NCBI GenBank assembly: GCA_964643295.1
Contig: CAZXSN010000004.1
Location: 1-64,000 of the forward strand
Reading direction: 5' to 3'
Length of the DNA stretch: 64,000 nucleotides
From: Merdiplasma sp964643295
GTDB lineage: Bacteria > Bacillota > Clostridia > Lachnospirales > Lachnospiraceae
Part shown: piece after piece, positions 9,244 through 17,472 of the stretch
Layout: each line of letters opens with the position of its first letter
Numbering within the stretch: the first letter of the stretch is position 1
Program-made: the position numbers and the translations under genes
The notes under the pieces: model-generated
What the model was told of the DNA's origin: nothing
The model's database searches: none
Seen by the model: only the letters and a program-made list of their open reading frames with translations

Positions 9244-9372
9244 GTTTTGAAAAAACCGCAGGGGTAACGACAGTCTGCAAAGGAAAAATCGGCCACTGGG
9301 CATGGCTTTATACTGGTAAAGAGAAAAAATCGGCCTTAGGACCGTGAGAGGAAAAGATGAGGAGTAAGGGGT

Positions 9373-9855
9373 ATGCGAGAGAAGATTTTGAGTATTCTGG
9401 AACGAAACAGCAAGATTGATCTGGGGGAGCTGGCAATCCTGCTTGGCACCAGCGAGGAAGTGGTGGCCAATGAGGTTCGTAAGATGGAGGAGGAGCAGGT
9501 AATCTGCGGGTACCATACCCTGATTAACTGGGATAAGACCTCCGTGGATAAGACGATCGCTTTGATCGAGGTGCGCGTGACTCCCCAGAGAGGACAGGGC
9601 TTTGGCAATATCGCGGAGCGCATCTACAATTATCCGGAGGTGCAGTCCGTGTACCTGATCTCCGGCGCTTACGATCTGCTGGTGATTCTGGAAGGAAAGA
9701 GCTTAAAGGAGGTTGCCGGTTTTGTCACGGACAAGCTGTCTACGCTGGATTCGGTGATCAGCACGGCAACACACTTCGTTCTCAAAAAGTACAAGGATGA
9801 CGGGATTATCATGTCCCCGCGCACAAAAGATGAAAGGATGCTGGTGACGCCTTGA
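9373..9855 (+). CDS. Lrp/AsnC-family transcriptional regulator
   Basis: A 160-residue DNA-binding regulator of amino-acid metabolism. The N-terminal winged helix-turn-helix (about residues 1-55: ILSILERNSKIDLGELAILLG ... VRKMEEEQVICGY) is followed by the RAM/ligand-binding domain (YPEVQSVYLISGAYDLLVILEG). A GAGGAGTAAGGGG site precedes the ATG. Its stop codon overlaps the TTG start of the following aminotransferase by four bases (TTGA), so the two are translationally coupled. It probably senses an amino acid related to the aminotransferase; the ligand is not identifiable. Confidence 0.92.
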   Translation: MREKILSILERNSKIDLGELAILLGTSEEVVANEVRKMEEEQVICGYHTLINWDKTSVDKTIALIEVRVTPQRGQGFGNIAERIYNYPEVQSVYLISGAYDLLVILEGKSLKEVAGFVTDKLSTLDSVISTATHFVLKKYKDDGIIMSPRTKDERMLVTP

Positions 9856-11027
9856 GAGATCCGATAGCGAAGAAAGCCGCGGCGATTAGGCCATCCGGCA
9901 TCCGAAAATTTTTTGATATTGCCAGCGAGATGGAAAACGTGGTTTCCCTGGGTGTGGGCGAGCCGGACTTCGATACTCCCTGGACAGTGCGGGACGAGGG
10001 AATTTATACGCTGGAAAGGGGCAAGACGTTCTATACGTCCAACGCCGGCATCAAGGAGCTTAGGGTGGAGATCTGCCGATATTTAAAGCGCCGCTTCGGA
10101 CTGGACTATGATCCGATGAAAGAAACTCTGGTGACGGTAGGCGGCAGCGAGGCCATCGATTTAGCCTGCCGCGCGATGCTGGATCCGGGCGATGAGGTGC
10201 TGGTTCCGGAACCGTGTTTTGTCTCCTATGTGCCCTGTGTGCAGTTGGCAGGCGGAGTTCCGGTGACGATCAGCCTGAAGCCGGAGAATGAGTTTCGCCT
10301 GACGAAAGAGGAACTCTTAGCGGCGGTCACGGATAAGACGAAGCTTCTGGTGCTGCCGTTTCCCAACAATCCCACAGGGGCGGTTATGGAACAAAAGGAT
10401 CTGGAGGAGATCGCGGAAGTAATCCGGGAAAAGGATCTGTTTGTCTTGAGCGATGAGATTTACGCGGAGCTTACCTATACCGGGAAAGACCATGTGAGCA
10501 TCGCTTCGCTGCCGGGCATGCGGGAGCGGACAATCGTGATCAACGGTTTTTCCAAGTCCCATGCGATGACCGGCTGGCGGTTAGGGTATGCATGCGGACC
10601 GGAGCAGATCATCCGGCAGATGATCAAGATCCATCAGTTTGCGATCATGTGCGCACCCACAAACAGCCAGTATGCCGGTGTCGTGGCGCTTCGCGACTGT
10701 GACCAGGAAGTGGAAAAAATGCGGGAGGCCTATAATCAGCGCCGCCGTTTTCTGCTGCATACGTTCCGGGAGATCGGTCTGCCCTGTTTTGAACCCTTCG
10801 GGGCTTTCTATGTGTTCCCCTGCATCCGTGAGTTTGGCCTGACCAGCGAACAGTTTGCCACAAAGCTGCTGGCAAAGGAGCGTGTGGCTGTGGTGCCCGG
10901 AGACGCGTTTGGATCCTGCGGGGAGGGTTTTCTGAGAATCTCCTATGCCTACTCTCTCGAGGAGCTTAAGGCGGCCTTAAACCGTCTGGCGGCCTTCATC
11001 AGTGACCTTCGGACCGGAAAAGCATAA
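9852..11027 (+). CDS. PLP-dependent class I/II aminotransferase
   Basis: A 391-residue fold-type I aminotransferase, cytoplasmic, expected to exchange an amino group between an amino acid and a 2-oxoacid. It shows FPNNPTG (substrate/cofactor loop, about residue 174), SDEIYAEL (Asp holding the PLP pyridine N) and the cofactor lysine in INGFSKSHAMTGWRLGY (about residue 233). Translation starts at TTG 9852, inside the stop of the Lrp gene; no upstream ATG gives the same conserved N-terminus. Similar Lrp-aminotransferase pairs are common in clostridia. Specificity (aspartate, aromatic or alanine type) cannot be decided from motifs. Confidence 0.92.
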   Translation: MRDPIAKKAAAIRPSGIRKFFDIASEMENVVSLGVGEPDFDTPWTVRDEGIYTLERGKTFYTSNAGIKELRVEICRYLKRRFGLDYDPMKETLVTVGGSEAIDLACRAMLDPGDEVLVPEPCFVSYVPCVQLAGGVPVTISLKPENEFRLTKEELLAAVTDKTKLLVLPFPNNPTGAVMEQKDLEEIAEVIREKDLFVLSDEIYAELTYTGKDHVSIASLPGMRERTIVINGFSKSHAMTGWRLGYACGPEQIIRQMIKIHQFAIMCAPTNSQYAGVVALRDCDQEVEKMREAYNQRRRFLLHTFREIGLPCFEPFGAFYVFPCIREFGLTSEQFATKLLAKERVAVVPGDAFGSCGEGFLRISYAYSLEELKAALNRLAAFISDLRTGKA

Positions 11028-11147
11028 GGAAAAGACGAGGGGGGCGGCCCCGGCAAAAAAAGGAGCAAGGTCTTTCCTGCAGGCGGGAACGGAGAGCGCG
11101 GATAGGAAAAGTTCTGTCATCTAGCTAGGCGGGAAAACAAAGAGGGG

Positions 11148-11744
11148 ATGGATATGCAGGATACACAGCACGGGGAGGAGACTTTCCCCGAAGGCACGGC
11201 TGGGAGAAAGTCTGATGCGCCGCGCATGAACATTGTCCTGCTGGAACCGGAGATCCCGGCCAATACCGGCAACATCGGGCGAACCTGTGCGGCGACCGGC
11301 AGTCGCCTGCATCTGATTGAGCCGCTGGGGTTTCGTCTCACGGAAAAAGCGATTCGCCGCTCCGGCATGGATTACTGGGAGGAGCTTGACGTAACGCGGT
11401 ATGCGGACTTTGAGGATTTCCTGACGCGCAATCCGGACGCAAAGCTGTATCTGGCGACTACCAAAGCCAAAAAGCTTTACAGTGAGGTGCGCTATGAGCC
11501 GGACTGCTATCTGATGTTTGGGAAGGAAAGCGCGGGGATCCCGGAGGAGATTCTGCTTGCGTACCAGCCAGGGTGTGTGCGCATTCCGATGCTTGGGGAG
11601 ACAAGATCGCTTAATTTAAGCAATTCCGTGGCGATTGTGCTTTATGAGGCACTGCGTCAGAATGGCTTTCCCGGTCTGAAACGGGAAGGGCATTTGCACC
11701 GTCTGGCGTGGAAGGAAGAGCCTGCTTGGGGAGAGGAAAGATGA
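11148..11744 (+). CDS. trmL: tRNA (cytidine(34)-2'-O)-methyltransferase TrmL-like
   Basis: A small SPOUT-class methyltransferase that 2'-O-methylates the wobble base of tRNA-Leu isoacceptors. Family motifs are EPEIPANTGNIGRTCAATG (residues about 33-51), FGKESAGIPEEIL and the knot motif LGETRSLNLSNSVAIVLYEALRQ. The family normally starts close to the MNIVLLEPE segment at nt 11226. The ribosome site GAGGGG is immediately before ATG 11148 and better spaced for ATG 11154, so a non-conserved N-terminal extension of about 25 residues is likely real. It overlaps the next gene by ATGA. Confidence 0.92.
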   Translation: MDMQDTQHGEETFPEGTAGRKSDAPRMNIVLLEPEIPANTGNIGRTCAATGSRLHLIEPLGFRLTEKAIRRSGMDYWEELDVTRYADFEDFLTRNPDAKLYLATTKAKKLYSEVRYEPDCYLMFGKESAGIPEEILLAYQPGCVRIPMLGETRSLNLSNSVAIVLYEALRQNGFPGLKREGHLHRLAWKEEPAWGEER

Positions 11745-13288
11745 AGTTACCGGCGGAGTTTACCTTTCGCATGCGCCGGATCCTGGGAGAGGAATACAGC
11801 GCTTTTGAGAGAAGCTATGAGGAGCCTCGCCGGTATGGACTGCGCATAAATACGTTAAAACTTACCCCAGAGGAGTTCGAAGCGATCACGCCGTTTCCCT
11901 TATCTTCGATTCCCTTTCTTTCGGGCGGGTATACCTATCCGGAAGGGGAGACACCTGGCCGGCATCCCTTTTATCACGCGGGTCTTTATTACCTGCAGGA
12001 GCCAAGCGCCATGGTGCCCGCCAGTGTGCTTGCCGCAAAACCCGGCGAAAAAGTGCTGGATCTTTGCGCGGCGCCAGGCGGCAAGGCAACGGCTTTGGGG
12101 GCTGCCTTAAACCGGCAGGGGCTTTTGGTGGCCAATGATCTGAGCACTTCCCGCGCCCGGGCGCTGCTTAAAAACATTGAACTGTTTGGCATTCCCAATT
12201 CCTTTATCACCACCGCGGATCCGTTGTCTCTTTGCGGGCAGTTTGGGGACTTTTTTGACCGGATTCTGGTCGATGCGCCCTGTTCCGGAGAAGGGATGTT
12301 TCGCAAGGATGCGGATGCTGTCCGTGCCTGGCATCCGGAGAAGCCGACGGAGTGCGCTTTGGTTCAAAGACAGATTTTGTCACAGGCCGTAAGGATGCTT
12401 CGTCCGGGCGGATGTATGCTTTATTCCACCTGTACTTTCGAACCGGAGGAGGATGAGGAGATCGTCTCCTGGCTGCTTACGGAGTATCCCCAGATGGAAC
12501 TTTTAAAGATCCCTTACCGGGAGGGATTCTCTTCGGGATTGGACGGGTTTGATGGCTGTGTGCGTTTATGGCCTCACAAATGCGGAGGGGAAGGGCATTT
12601 TCTGGCGCTGTTTCAAAAGCGTCCGAAAAGTTCGAAAGAGCCTTTTGAGGCCGCCTGCGAGCCGCCTGAATCACCCGAGTTTCCGCTTCCTTTTATTGAT
12701 CCGCAGACTGCCAAAAAAAACCGGAAGAAAGGAAAAGGATCCGGACAGGAGGACAAAGCCGCAAATCAGAGAAACCTTCGAAGAGACAGGACAGGCGTAA
12801 GAGGCGCAGCCGAAAAGGGAAAAAAGAGGAGCGATGCGAGATCCTTGCAGGCAGAGGCCCAGGTGGCTGCGGAGTTTTTTAAGGAGGGCGGTTTGTCAGA
12901 GGATACGCTGGATACGGCTTTTGGCCGACTGGAGGTCAGAAACGGTCAGGTCTACGCGGTTTCTCCTTTACTGCCGGAAGTTCGCGGAATTCCGTTTCTG
13001 CGAAACGGCCTGTATCTGGGAGAAGTAAAAAAGGAGCGCTTTGAACCGTCGCAGGCGCTTGCCATGGCTCTTAGGCCGGGGGCTTTCTCTTCGGTGATCG
13101 ATCTTACTCTTCCTGATGAGCGGATCGGACGTTATCTGCGGGGAGAGACTGTTAAGATCCATCCGCAGGAGGTGAGATGTGAGACTCCCTGGCAGTTAGT
13201 CTGCGTCAACGGATATCCCTTAGGCTGGGCGAAACTGGCGGACGGATTTTTGAAGAATAAGTATCATGCCGGGTGGAGGATGCAGTAG
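11741..13288 (+). CDS. RsmF/NSUN-family 16S rRNA m5C methyltransferase
   Basis: A 515-residue RsmB/NOP-family RNA cytosine-C5 methyltransferase. The SAM site LCAAPGGKATALG (about residue 109), motif IV VDAPCSGEGMFRKD with its first active-site Cys and motif VI STCTFEPEEDE with the catalytic Cys are all intact. The C-terminal third matches the RsmF-like PUA/NOL1 C-terminal domains (PLLPEVRGIPFLRNGLYLG). Between the methyltransferase and C-terminal domains sits an approximately 65-residue Lys/Arg-rich low-complexity insert (nt 12700-12860). Start 11741 is preceded by GAGAGGAAAG and overlaps the trmL stop (ATGA), indicating coupled expression of two RNA methyltransferases. Confidence 0.92.
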   Translation: MKLPAEFTFRMRRILGEEYSAFERSYEEPRRYGLRINTLKLTPEEFEAITPFPLSSIPFLSGGYTYPEGETPGRHPFYHAGLYYLQEPSAMVPASVLAAKPGEKVLDLCAAPGGKATALGAALNRQGLLVANDLSTSRARALLKNIELFGIPNSFITTADPLSLCGQFGDFFDRILVDAPCSGEGMFRKDADAVRAWHPEKPTECALVQRQILSQAVRMLRPGGCMLYSTCTFEPEEDEEIVSWLLTEYPQMELLKIPYREGFSSGLDGFDGCVRLWPHKCGGEGHFLALFQKRPKSSKEPFEAACEPPESPEFPLPFIDPQTAKKNRKKGKGSGQEDKAANQRNLRRDRTGVRGAAEKGKKRSDARSLQAEAQVAAEFFKEGGLSEDTLDTAFGRLEVRNGQVYAVSPLLPEVRGIPFLRNGLYLGEVKKERFEPSQALAMALRPGAFSSVIDLTLPDERIGRYLRGETVKIHPQEVRCETPWQLVCVNGYPLGWAKLADGFLKNKYHAGWRMQ

Positions 13289-13474
13289 GATGCGGGGAGT
13301 TTGAGGAGAAGCTCCAGTCTGAACGTCTTTGCGTAAACTTTGGTCCTTTTCTTAAGAGGGAGATAGGAGCGCCGATTCCCGGATGTGCCGGGACTTATGT
13401 CTATGGCTGGCAACGGGTTTTTAAGTGCCTTAAACAGGCGTTCCAGTCGGGGAAAATTTTGATTGAAAAAATGC

Positions 13475-13503
13475 TTGCTTTCTGTGCTGTCTGATGGTAT
13501 AAT
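13475..13503 (+). promoter_or_regulatory. extended -10 promoter of tRNA-Pro
   Basis: TTGCTT (13475-13480), a 17-bp spacer and a perfect TATAAT (13498-13503) with the TGN extension. It lies 15 bp before the mature tRNA 5' end. Confidence 0.75.
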
Positions 13504-13518
13504 ATTCAAGCTGAAAGG

Positions 13519-13592
13519 CGATGCGTGGCTCAGTTTGGTAGAGCGCTGCGTTCGGGACGCAGAGGCCGCAGGTTCAAATCCTGTCGCATCGA
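13519..13592 (+). tRNA. tRNA-Pro (anticodon CGG)
   Basis: A 74-nt cloverleaf. Acceptor arms CGATGCG/CGCATCG are perfectly complementary, the D arm is GGCTCAGTTTGGTAGAGC, the anticodon stem CTGCG/CGCAG encloses TTCGGGA (anticodon CGG, reading CCG), and the T arm has GGTTCAAATCC. CCA is not encoded, as usual for these clostridia. A strong promoter precedes it and a terminator follows within 10 bp, so it is a single-gene transcript. Confidence 0.95.
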
Positions 13593-13598
13593 TGAGGA

Positions 13599-13624
13599 AA
13601 GCCTGATGAGAATCAGGCTTTTTT
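13599..13624 (+). terminator. terminator of tRNA-Pro
   Basis: Stem AAGCCTGAT/ATCAGGCTT (13599-13607 with 13612-13620), a 4-nt loop and a T-run to 13624. Confidence 0.88.
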
Positions 13625-13718
13625 CATGCCCATCGGCAGCCTCCCTGAAAAGAGATATCAGGAGACGATTGTTTCCGGGACCGCTTTTGCGGGGCCGATG
13701 ATGGAAAACTTCACAGAA

Positions 13719-13748
13719 TTAAAAACCGGGGTGAGCGGTCCCGGTTTT
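13719..13748. terminator. second, apparently bidirectional terminator hairpin
   Basis: Arms AAAACCGGG (13722-13730) and CCCGGTTTT (13740-13748) around a 9-nt loop. Read on the minus strand the stem is followed by TTTTTAATT, so with the hairpin at 13769-13795 it forms a tandem terminator for the small minus-strand gene. On the plus strand the T-run is part of the stem. Confidence 0.65.
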
Positions 13749-13763
13749 GTCAGCTTAAGAATC

Positions 13764-13795
13764 AAAAACCCCTGCGCATGTGCACAGCGCAGGGG
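13764..13795 (-). terminator. terminator of the 39-residue membrane peptide gene
   Basis: Arms CCCCTGCGC (13769-13777) and GCGCAGGGG (13787-13795) form a 9-bp stem. On the minus strand it is followed by a run of five T (the A-run 13764-13768). It lies 9 bp past the stop codon of the small gene. Confidence 0.85.
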
Positions 13796-13804
13796 CAGTC
13801 CGGA

Positions 13805-13924
13805 TTATTCAGCCGCAGCCTCGTCCTTCTTGTTGGAGATTACGACACCGATAATGCCGGCGAGCACACAGATCACGATAGCCGCAGCGGCAATCCACTT
13901 TGTGATCCCTTCTTTTTTCTTCAT
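13805..13924 (-). CDS. 39-residue single-pass membrane peptide
   Basis: A short minus-strand gene that begins with Met and a Lys-rich head (KKKEG), then a hydrophobic helix (WIAAAAIVICVLAGIIGVVI) and a charged SNKKDEAAAE tail. An AGAGGGA ribosome site lies about 5-7 bp upstream. A TTGCGA-17-TATTCT extended -10 promoter lies about 140 bp upstream and two strong terminators lie immediately downstream, so it is a complete stand-alone transcription unit. I do not recognise a family. The charge pattern predicts one transmembrane segment, so it may be a membrane regulator, a small structural peptide or a toxin-like peptide. The sequence alone does not decide. Confidence 0.75.
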   Translation of the reverse strand: MKKKEGITKWIAAAAIVICVLAGIIGVVISNKKDEAAAE

Positions 13925-14063
13925 GACCATCCCTCTTTTCTTCCCGTTTTTTGCTGAATTTCCGGTTTCCATCCATGTCTGACGCTTTTAGGGACCGGTC
14001 CCTTACGGGCCTGTTCTGGTATGGTCAGGCGAAGCCTTTGGATTTCCACCTGTGTACAGGAAT

Positions 14064-14092
14064 AGAATAGCACTCCTTTGGCATTTTCGCAA
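14064..14092 (-). promoter_or_regulatory. promoter of the 39-residue peptide gene
   Basis: On the minus strand: TTGCGA (14087-14092), 17-bp spacer, TGC-TATTCT extended -10 (14064-14069). The leader to the start at 13924 is about 130 nt and contains a perfect 14-bp palindrome, AGGGACCGGTCCCT (13990-14003). Confidence 0.6.
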
Positions 14093-14161
14093 CAGCAAAA
14101 CGTATGTTTCACAAATTTTGTGACATAAAGGGACTAAGGAAGACAGTGCTTTTGCGTATCC

Positions 14162-15283
14162 TTACGGATGGACGGGGATCCCGTTTACTTCCACGCCGTC
14201 CGTGATGGGGATCACCAGACAGGCTCGTCCGTCGATGGTACGCGTTTCTACGAGATCCGGCCGATCCGGGCTTACCTGGATCTTGACGTCAGGGGTGCGC
14301 ACCTCAAATCGGAGCGTATTCATGACATTGGCGGCGTGAAACGAGGCATTCTCCCCGGCGGTGTCTTTAAAGCGCTGATCAAATTCGGAAAGGTTTTCTT
14401 CCGGGACACCGCTTGCGGCAAACAGATCTTTTACCCCCGCCTCGTCTAAGAGCACAGGTTCGGGGTTGTCTTTCTGCTCTTCCAGCAGTTTGTGCACGTT
14501 TTCATGAATGTTTCTCACGGTTTCATAATCGCAGTCTTCTCCTAACGTATCCTCCAAAAGCGTCTGGAAGGCCTCTTTCTGACCGTCTGCCGTAAGCGGC
14601 AGGGGGCAGCCAAACAGGCTTTCTATGAGATCTGAGGCCAGCTCTTTCGGATTCTTCGAATAGTAGAGCAGACTGTGGATGTCCGAGCTGCGGTCGTTAT
14701 AGGCCGGGAAAAGGAATCCTAAGGAAGGTTTCTGCGCAACCCAGTCGCGGCTGCGGTTGTGAAAACATTTTTCCTGCGTATCGTAGGAGAGCGCCGGTTT
14801 GGCTAAGGTTACCGGACAGACGCAGCAAAGCAGAAAGGGATATACCTCATCGGAAGAATCAAACTGCTCCAGATCATCCGTTCCGCGCCCGGGGATATCG
14901 TAAACGGCATGGACTAACAGAATCAGGAAATGCTCTCCCGGACTGTAAGAGGAGAGTACCCTGTCATAGAAGGATTCCAGAAGGGAATCATCCTCCAGAG
15001 CGCTGTCTCGCAGCTGAAGGAGAAATTCCTGGGGGCCGCCTTCTTCTTCCGCTTCCAGGGGGAATTCGAGGTTCAACAGATTTTTGCCCAGTGTGCCGGA
15101 GAGGGCGGCCCGAAAAAGCTCCGAATACTTGGCAAGTTCCTCCTCAGGAAGGGAAAGGAAGGATTCGCGGAAGGTAGTGACGATGTGATTCTCTGCGTCC
15201 GCGTAGCAGCCGCAGATGCGGTTGGCGGTACAGTTGGCGGGGAGAAGCTGTTTCCTGATTTCTGCGATTTCTTTTTTGTTCAT
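14162..15283 (-). CDS. DUF4317 family protein
   Basis: A 373-residue cytoplasmic protein of the DUF4317 family, widespread in Lachnospiraceae and related clostridia and without a known function. Recognition rests on the N-terminal pattern MNKKEIAEIRKQL ... NRICGCYADAEN, the central YPFLLCCVCPV segment and the overall length. No catalytic motif or signal peptide is visible. It is flanked by the PocR/AraC regulator upstream and the small peptide gene downstream, which has its own promoter, so it is probably monocistronic. Confidence 0.85.
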   Translation of the reverse strand: MNKKEIAEIRKQLLPANCTANRICGCYADAENHIVTTFRESFLSLPEEELAKYSELFRAALSGTLGKNLLNLEFPLEAEEEGGPQEFLLQLRDSALEDDSLLESFYDRVLSSYSPGEHFLILLVHAVYDIPGRGTDDLEQFDSSDEVYPFLLCCVCPVTLAKPALSYDTQEKCFHNRSRDWVAQKPSLGFLFPAYNDRSSDIHSLLYYSKNPKELASDLIESLFGCPLPLTADGQKEAFQTLLEDTLGEDCDYETVRNIHENVHKLLEEQKDNPEPVLLDEAGVKDLFAASGVPEENLSEFDQRFKDTAGENASFHAANVMNTLRFEVRTPDVKIQVSPDRPDLVETRTIDGRACLVIPITDGVEVNGIPVHP

Positions 15284-15427
15284 GGATTTTAGCTCCTTAT
15301 CTTTACTTTTTCATCATGTCTGGATGTCCGTTTATTTATTCTCTGACTGCATTTGCAGACAGATCTTTCCTGCACTGTAAAGCAGGGAAAGGCTGCGTTT
15401 CCCTTACCGAAATGTGTCGCAGCTGTC

Positions 15428-16309
15428 TTATTTTTCTTTTGTTTCCCCTGCCGGTGACTGGCAGGTTTCCTGCCGCTGTTTTGTACTCCGGTATCGGCTG
15501 GGCGTAATACCTGCGATCTTTTTAAACACCTTGGTAAAGTAGTTGTAATCCTCATATCCGACGAAAAGAGCAACCTCCGAGACGGGTTTGTCGGTGGCGA
15601 TCAAAAGCTTTTGGGCCTCGTTTATCCGGTAAAAGGCGATCAGCCAGGTGAGGGAATGGCCGCCGGAGAGTTTTTTTGCCAGGCTGCACAGCTTGGTGGT
15701 TCCGAAATGCAGTTCCCGGCTGATGGATTCCATGGAGAGCTTTTCCATGTAATGCCGACTGATATAGATTTCCAGCTTCTGCAGGTCGGTATAGGCTGTG
15801 GGGATGACGACATTGTTGAAATCCACATGCAGGGCCAGAACCTTCAAAATCTCCGTAAGCGCTGCCGTCTTGGAGGGTGCCAGACGACGGATGGTTAGAA
15901 ACTTCCGGTGGAGTTCCTCCAAGTCATATGGATACCAGGACAGAGCGGCTTTTGTGCGCTTCCACTGTTCCTCCACAGGGGAGGTATCCAGCAGCTGTCC
16001 GAACCCTAAGTAGGAGATGATCTCTCCGCTGCCGGTGATGGGAACCAGTGTCTCGCAGATTCCGGCATGACAGCGGTAATGGTAGGCCTTTTTGTACTCC
16101 CGGCAGAGTCTGGCGGCATCGGCATCACAGGAGACACAGCGGGCGTGTCCCTCCGGAGAGCTGTTGATCGCCCGGCAGAAGTCTGTTTGGGCATCGCGGA
16201 TCTGGATGTCCTTTCCCGTCAGGTCGTGGATGTTAATCCAGATATCGGTCAGCTCATGGATGGACGAGATCAGGTTCAAAAGCTGTTCATGATTATACAC
16301 CACGTTCAT
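15428..16309 (-). CDS. AraC-family regulator with PocR ligand-sensing domain
   Basis: A 293-residue transcription factor. The N-terminal ~165 residues match the PocR sensory domain, including the Cys-rich CVSCDADAARLC ... YHYRCHAGICE segment. The C-terminal ~100 residues hold two AraC helix-turn-helix motifs (MESISRELHFGTTKLCSLAKKLSG and VSEVALFVGYEDYNYFTKVFKK). PocR domains typically bind small metabolites. The gene is divergent from the sugar operon beginning at 16621, with a 311-bp shared control region, so it most likely regulates that operon. A GAAAGGA ribosome site precedes the ATG. Confidence 0.92.
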   Translation of the reverse strand: MNVVYNHEQLLNLISSIHELTDIWINIHDLTGKDIQIRDAQTDFCRAINSSPEGHARCVSCDADAARLCREYKKAYHYRCHAGICETLVPITGSGEIISYLGFGQLLDTSPVEEQWKRTKAALSWYPYDLEELHRKFLTIRRLAPSKTAALTEILKVLALHVDFNNVVIPTAYTDLQKLEIYISRHYMEKLSMESISRELHFGTTKLCSLAKKLSGGHSLTWLIAFYRINEAQKLLIATDKPVSEVALFVGYEDYNYFTKVFKKIAGITPSRYRSTKQRQETCQSPAGETKEK

Positions 16310-16620
16310 GACGGTTCACATCCTTTCTTCATTCTCAGGGCTCTGCTTTCAGTTTACCAGAACGGGAGAATTCTTGCAAACATTTTTTTAAAGAATCTGG
16401 AGAAGGATATATAGAGAACCAGAGACACATACCAATGGAACGAAAGATATTTCTAATTGAGAGTAAGTTAATTCTATGAATATGAAAAATATACAGATAT
16501 AATAAAAGGTGCCAATAAAAGTTAAAGATTCTAATTTTACAAAATCATCGGGACTACATAATAAGATATATGACAAACCACGGGCAGGCGGGACATTCGG
16601 CCCGGGAGAAAGGAAAAAAA
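16310..16620. promoter_or_regulatory. divergent control region between PocR regulator and sugar operon
   Basis: A 311-bp AT-rich gap. On the minus strand TTGCAA (16374-16379), a 17-bp spacer and TAAACT with a TGG extension (16351-16356) form a plausible regulator promoter. On the plus strand a perfect TATAAT lies at 16498-16503, without a good -35 at 17 bp, as expected of an activator-dependent promoter. I see no clear palindromic operator. Confidence 0.5.
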
Positions 16621-17448
16621 GTGAGCGCTCTTCTTCTGGAAAACAAACAGGGGACACTGAAGGCGGAGATTACGCCATCTCTTGGCGGGATGTCTGCCCA
16701 GCTTACTCTGGAGGGGAAAAAGCTTCTCCATCTTAACCGGCAGCAGCTGCAGACAGCGCCGATGGCGGCGGGCGGAATGCCCATTTTATTTCCCTTTGCA
16801 GGCCGCACGGAAGGAGATTCGTATCTCCTTCAAGGAAAACGCTACGAAATGCCGATGCACGGTCTGGTAAAAAATGATGTCTTTGCGGTGAGCTGTGTGG
16901 GAAAAGAGGAGGCAGTGCTTTGGCTGGAGGGCAGCCCCTCCTGGCGGGAGCAGTATTATCCCTTTGATTTCCGGCTGGAGGTTACGTACCGGCTGTGCGG
17001 AAACTGCCTTGCTGTTTCGATTGCGGTGACGAACCGGTCTGAGGAACCCCTGCCGCATGCGCTGGGGCTGCATCCCTTTTTTAGAGCCACGGACAAAAAG
17101 CGCACAGCCTTTTGCCAGGATATGTGCATCCACCATGATTACGAAAAATGTAAGGATGAGCCGGGGTTTGCCATCCAGGATCTGTCGCTGTACTGGGACG
17201 ACGTGTTTGCTTATCCGCGTGAGAGAGGGTTCATATTCACCAATCTTGCCGATGGATATCAGGTGCGCTGTGAGCCGGATCCCCAGTTTGAGGCGCTGGT
17301 GGTCTGCTCCTGGGTAGAGGAGAGCATCTGCGCGGAACCCTGGTGTGCTCTTCCCAATTCCATCAATACCGGGCGCTTCTTAAAGTGGGTGGCTCCGGGG
17401 GAGACGAAAACGTACGGCGTACAGTTTTTTCTGGAACTTTTAAAATGA
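16621..17448 (+). CDS. aldose 1-epimerase family protein (GalM-like)
   Basis: A 275-residue member of the galactose-mutarotase superfamily, closest by pattern to the LacX/YeaD-type aldose-1-epimerase-like group. These enzymes interconvert sugar anomers in the cytoplasm. Visible motifs are MPILFPFAGRTEG, MPMHGLVKND and HALGLHPFFRA with its conserved His, plus the late EPWCALPNSINTGRF segment. I chose GTG 16621, preceded by an AAAGGA site. ATG 16570 lies further upstream in frame but has no ribosome site. First gene of the operon that continues into the dehydrogenase and ABC importer. Confidence 0.88.
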   Translation: MSALLLENKQGTLKAEITPSLGGMSAQLTLEGKKLLHLNRQQLQTAPMAAGGMPILFPFAGRTEGDSYLLQGKRYEMPMHGLVKNDVFAVSCVGKEEAVLWLEGSPSWREQYYPFDFRLEVTYRLCGNCLAVSIAVTNRSEEPLPHALGLHPFFRATDKKRTAFCQDMCIHHDYEKCKDEPGFAIQDLSLYWDDVFAYPRERGFIFTNLADGYQVRCEPDPQFEALVVCSWVEESICAEPWCALPNSINTGRFLKWVAPGETKTYGVQFFLELLK

Positions 17449-17472
17449 GCGATAGCAAAGGAGGAGACGGGT

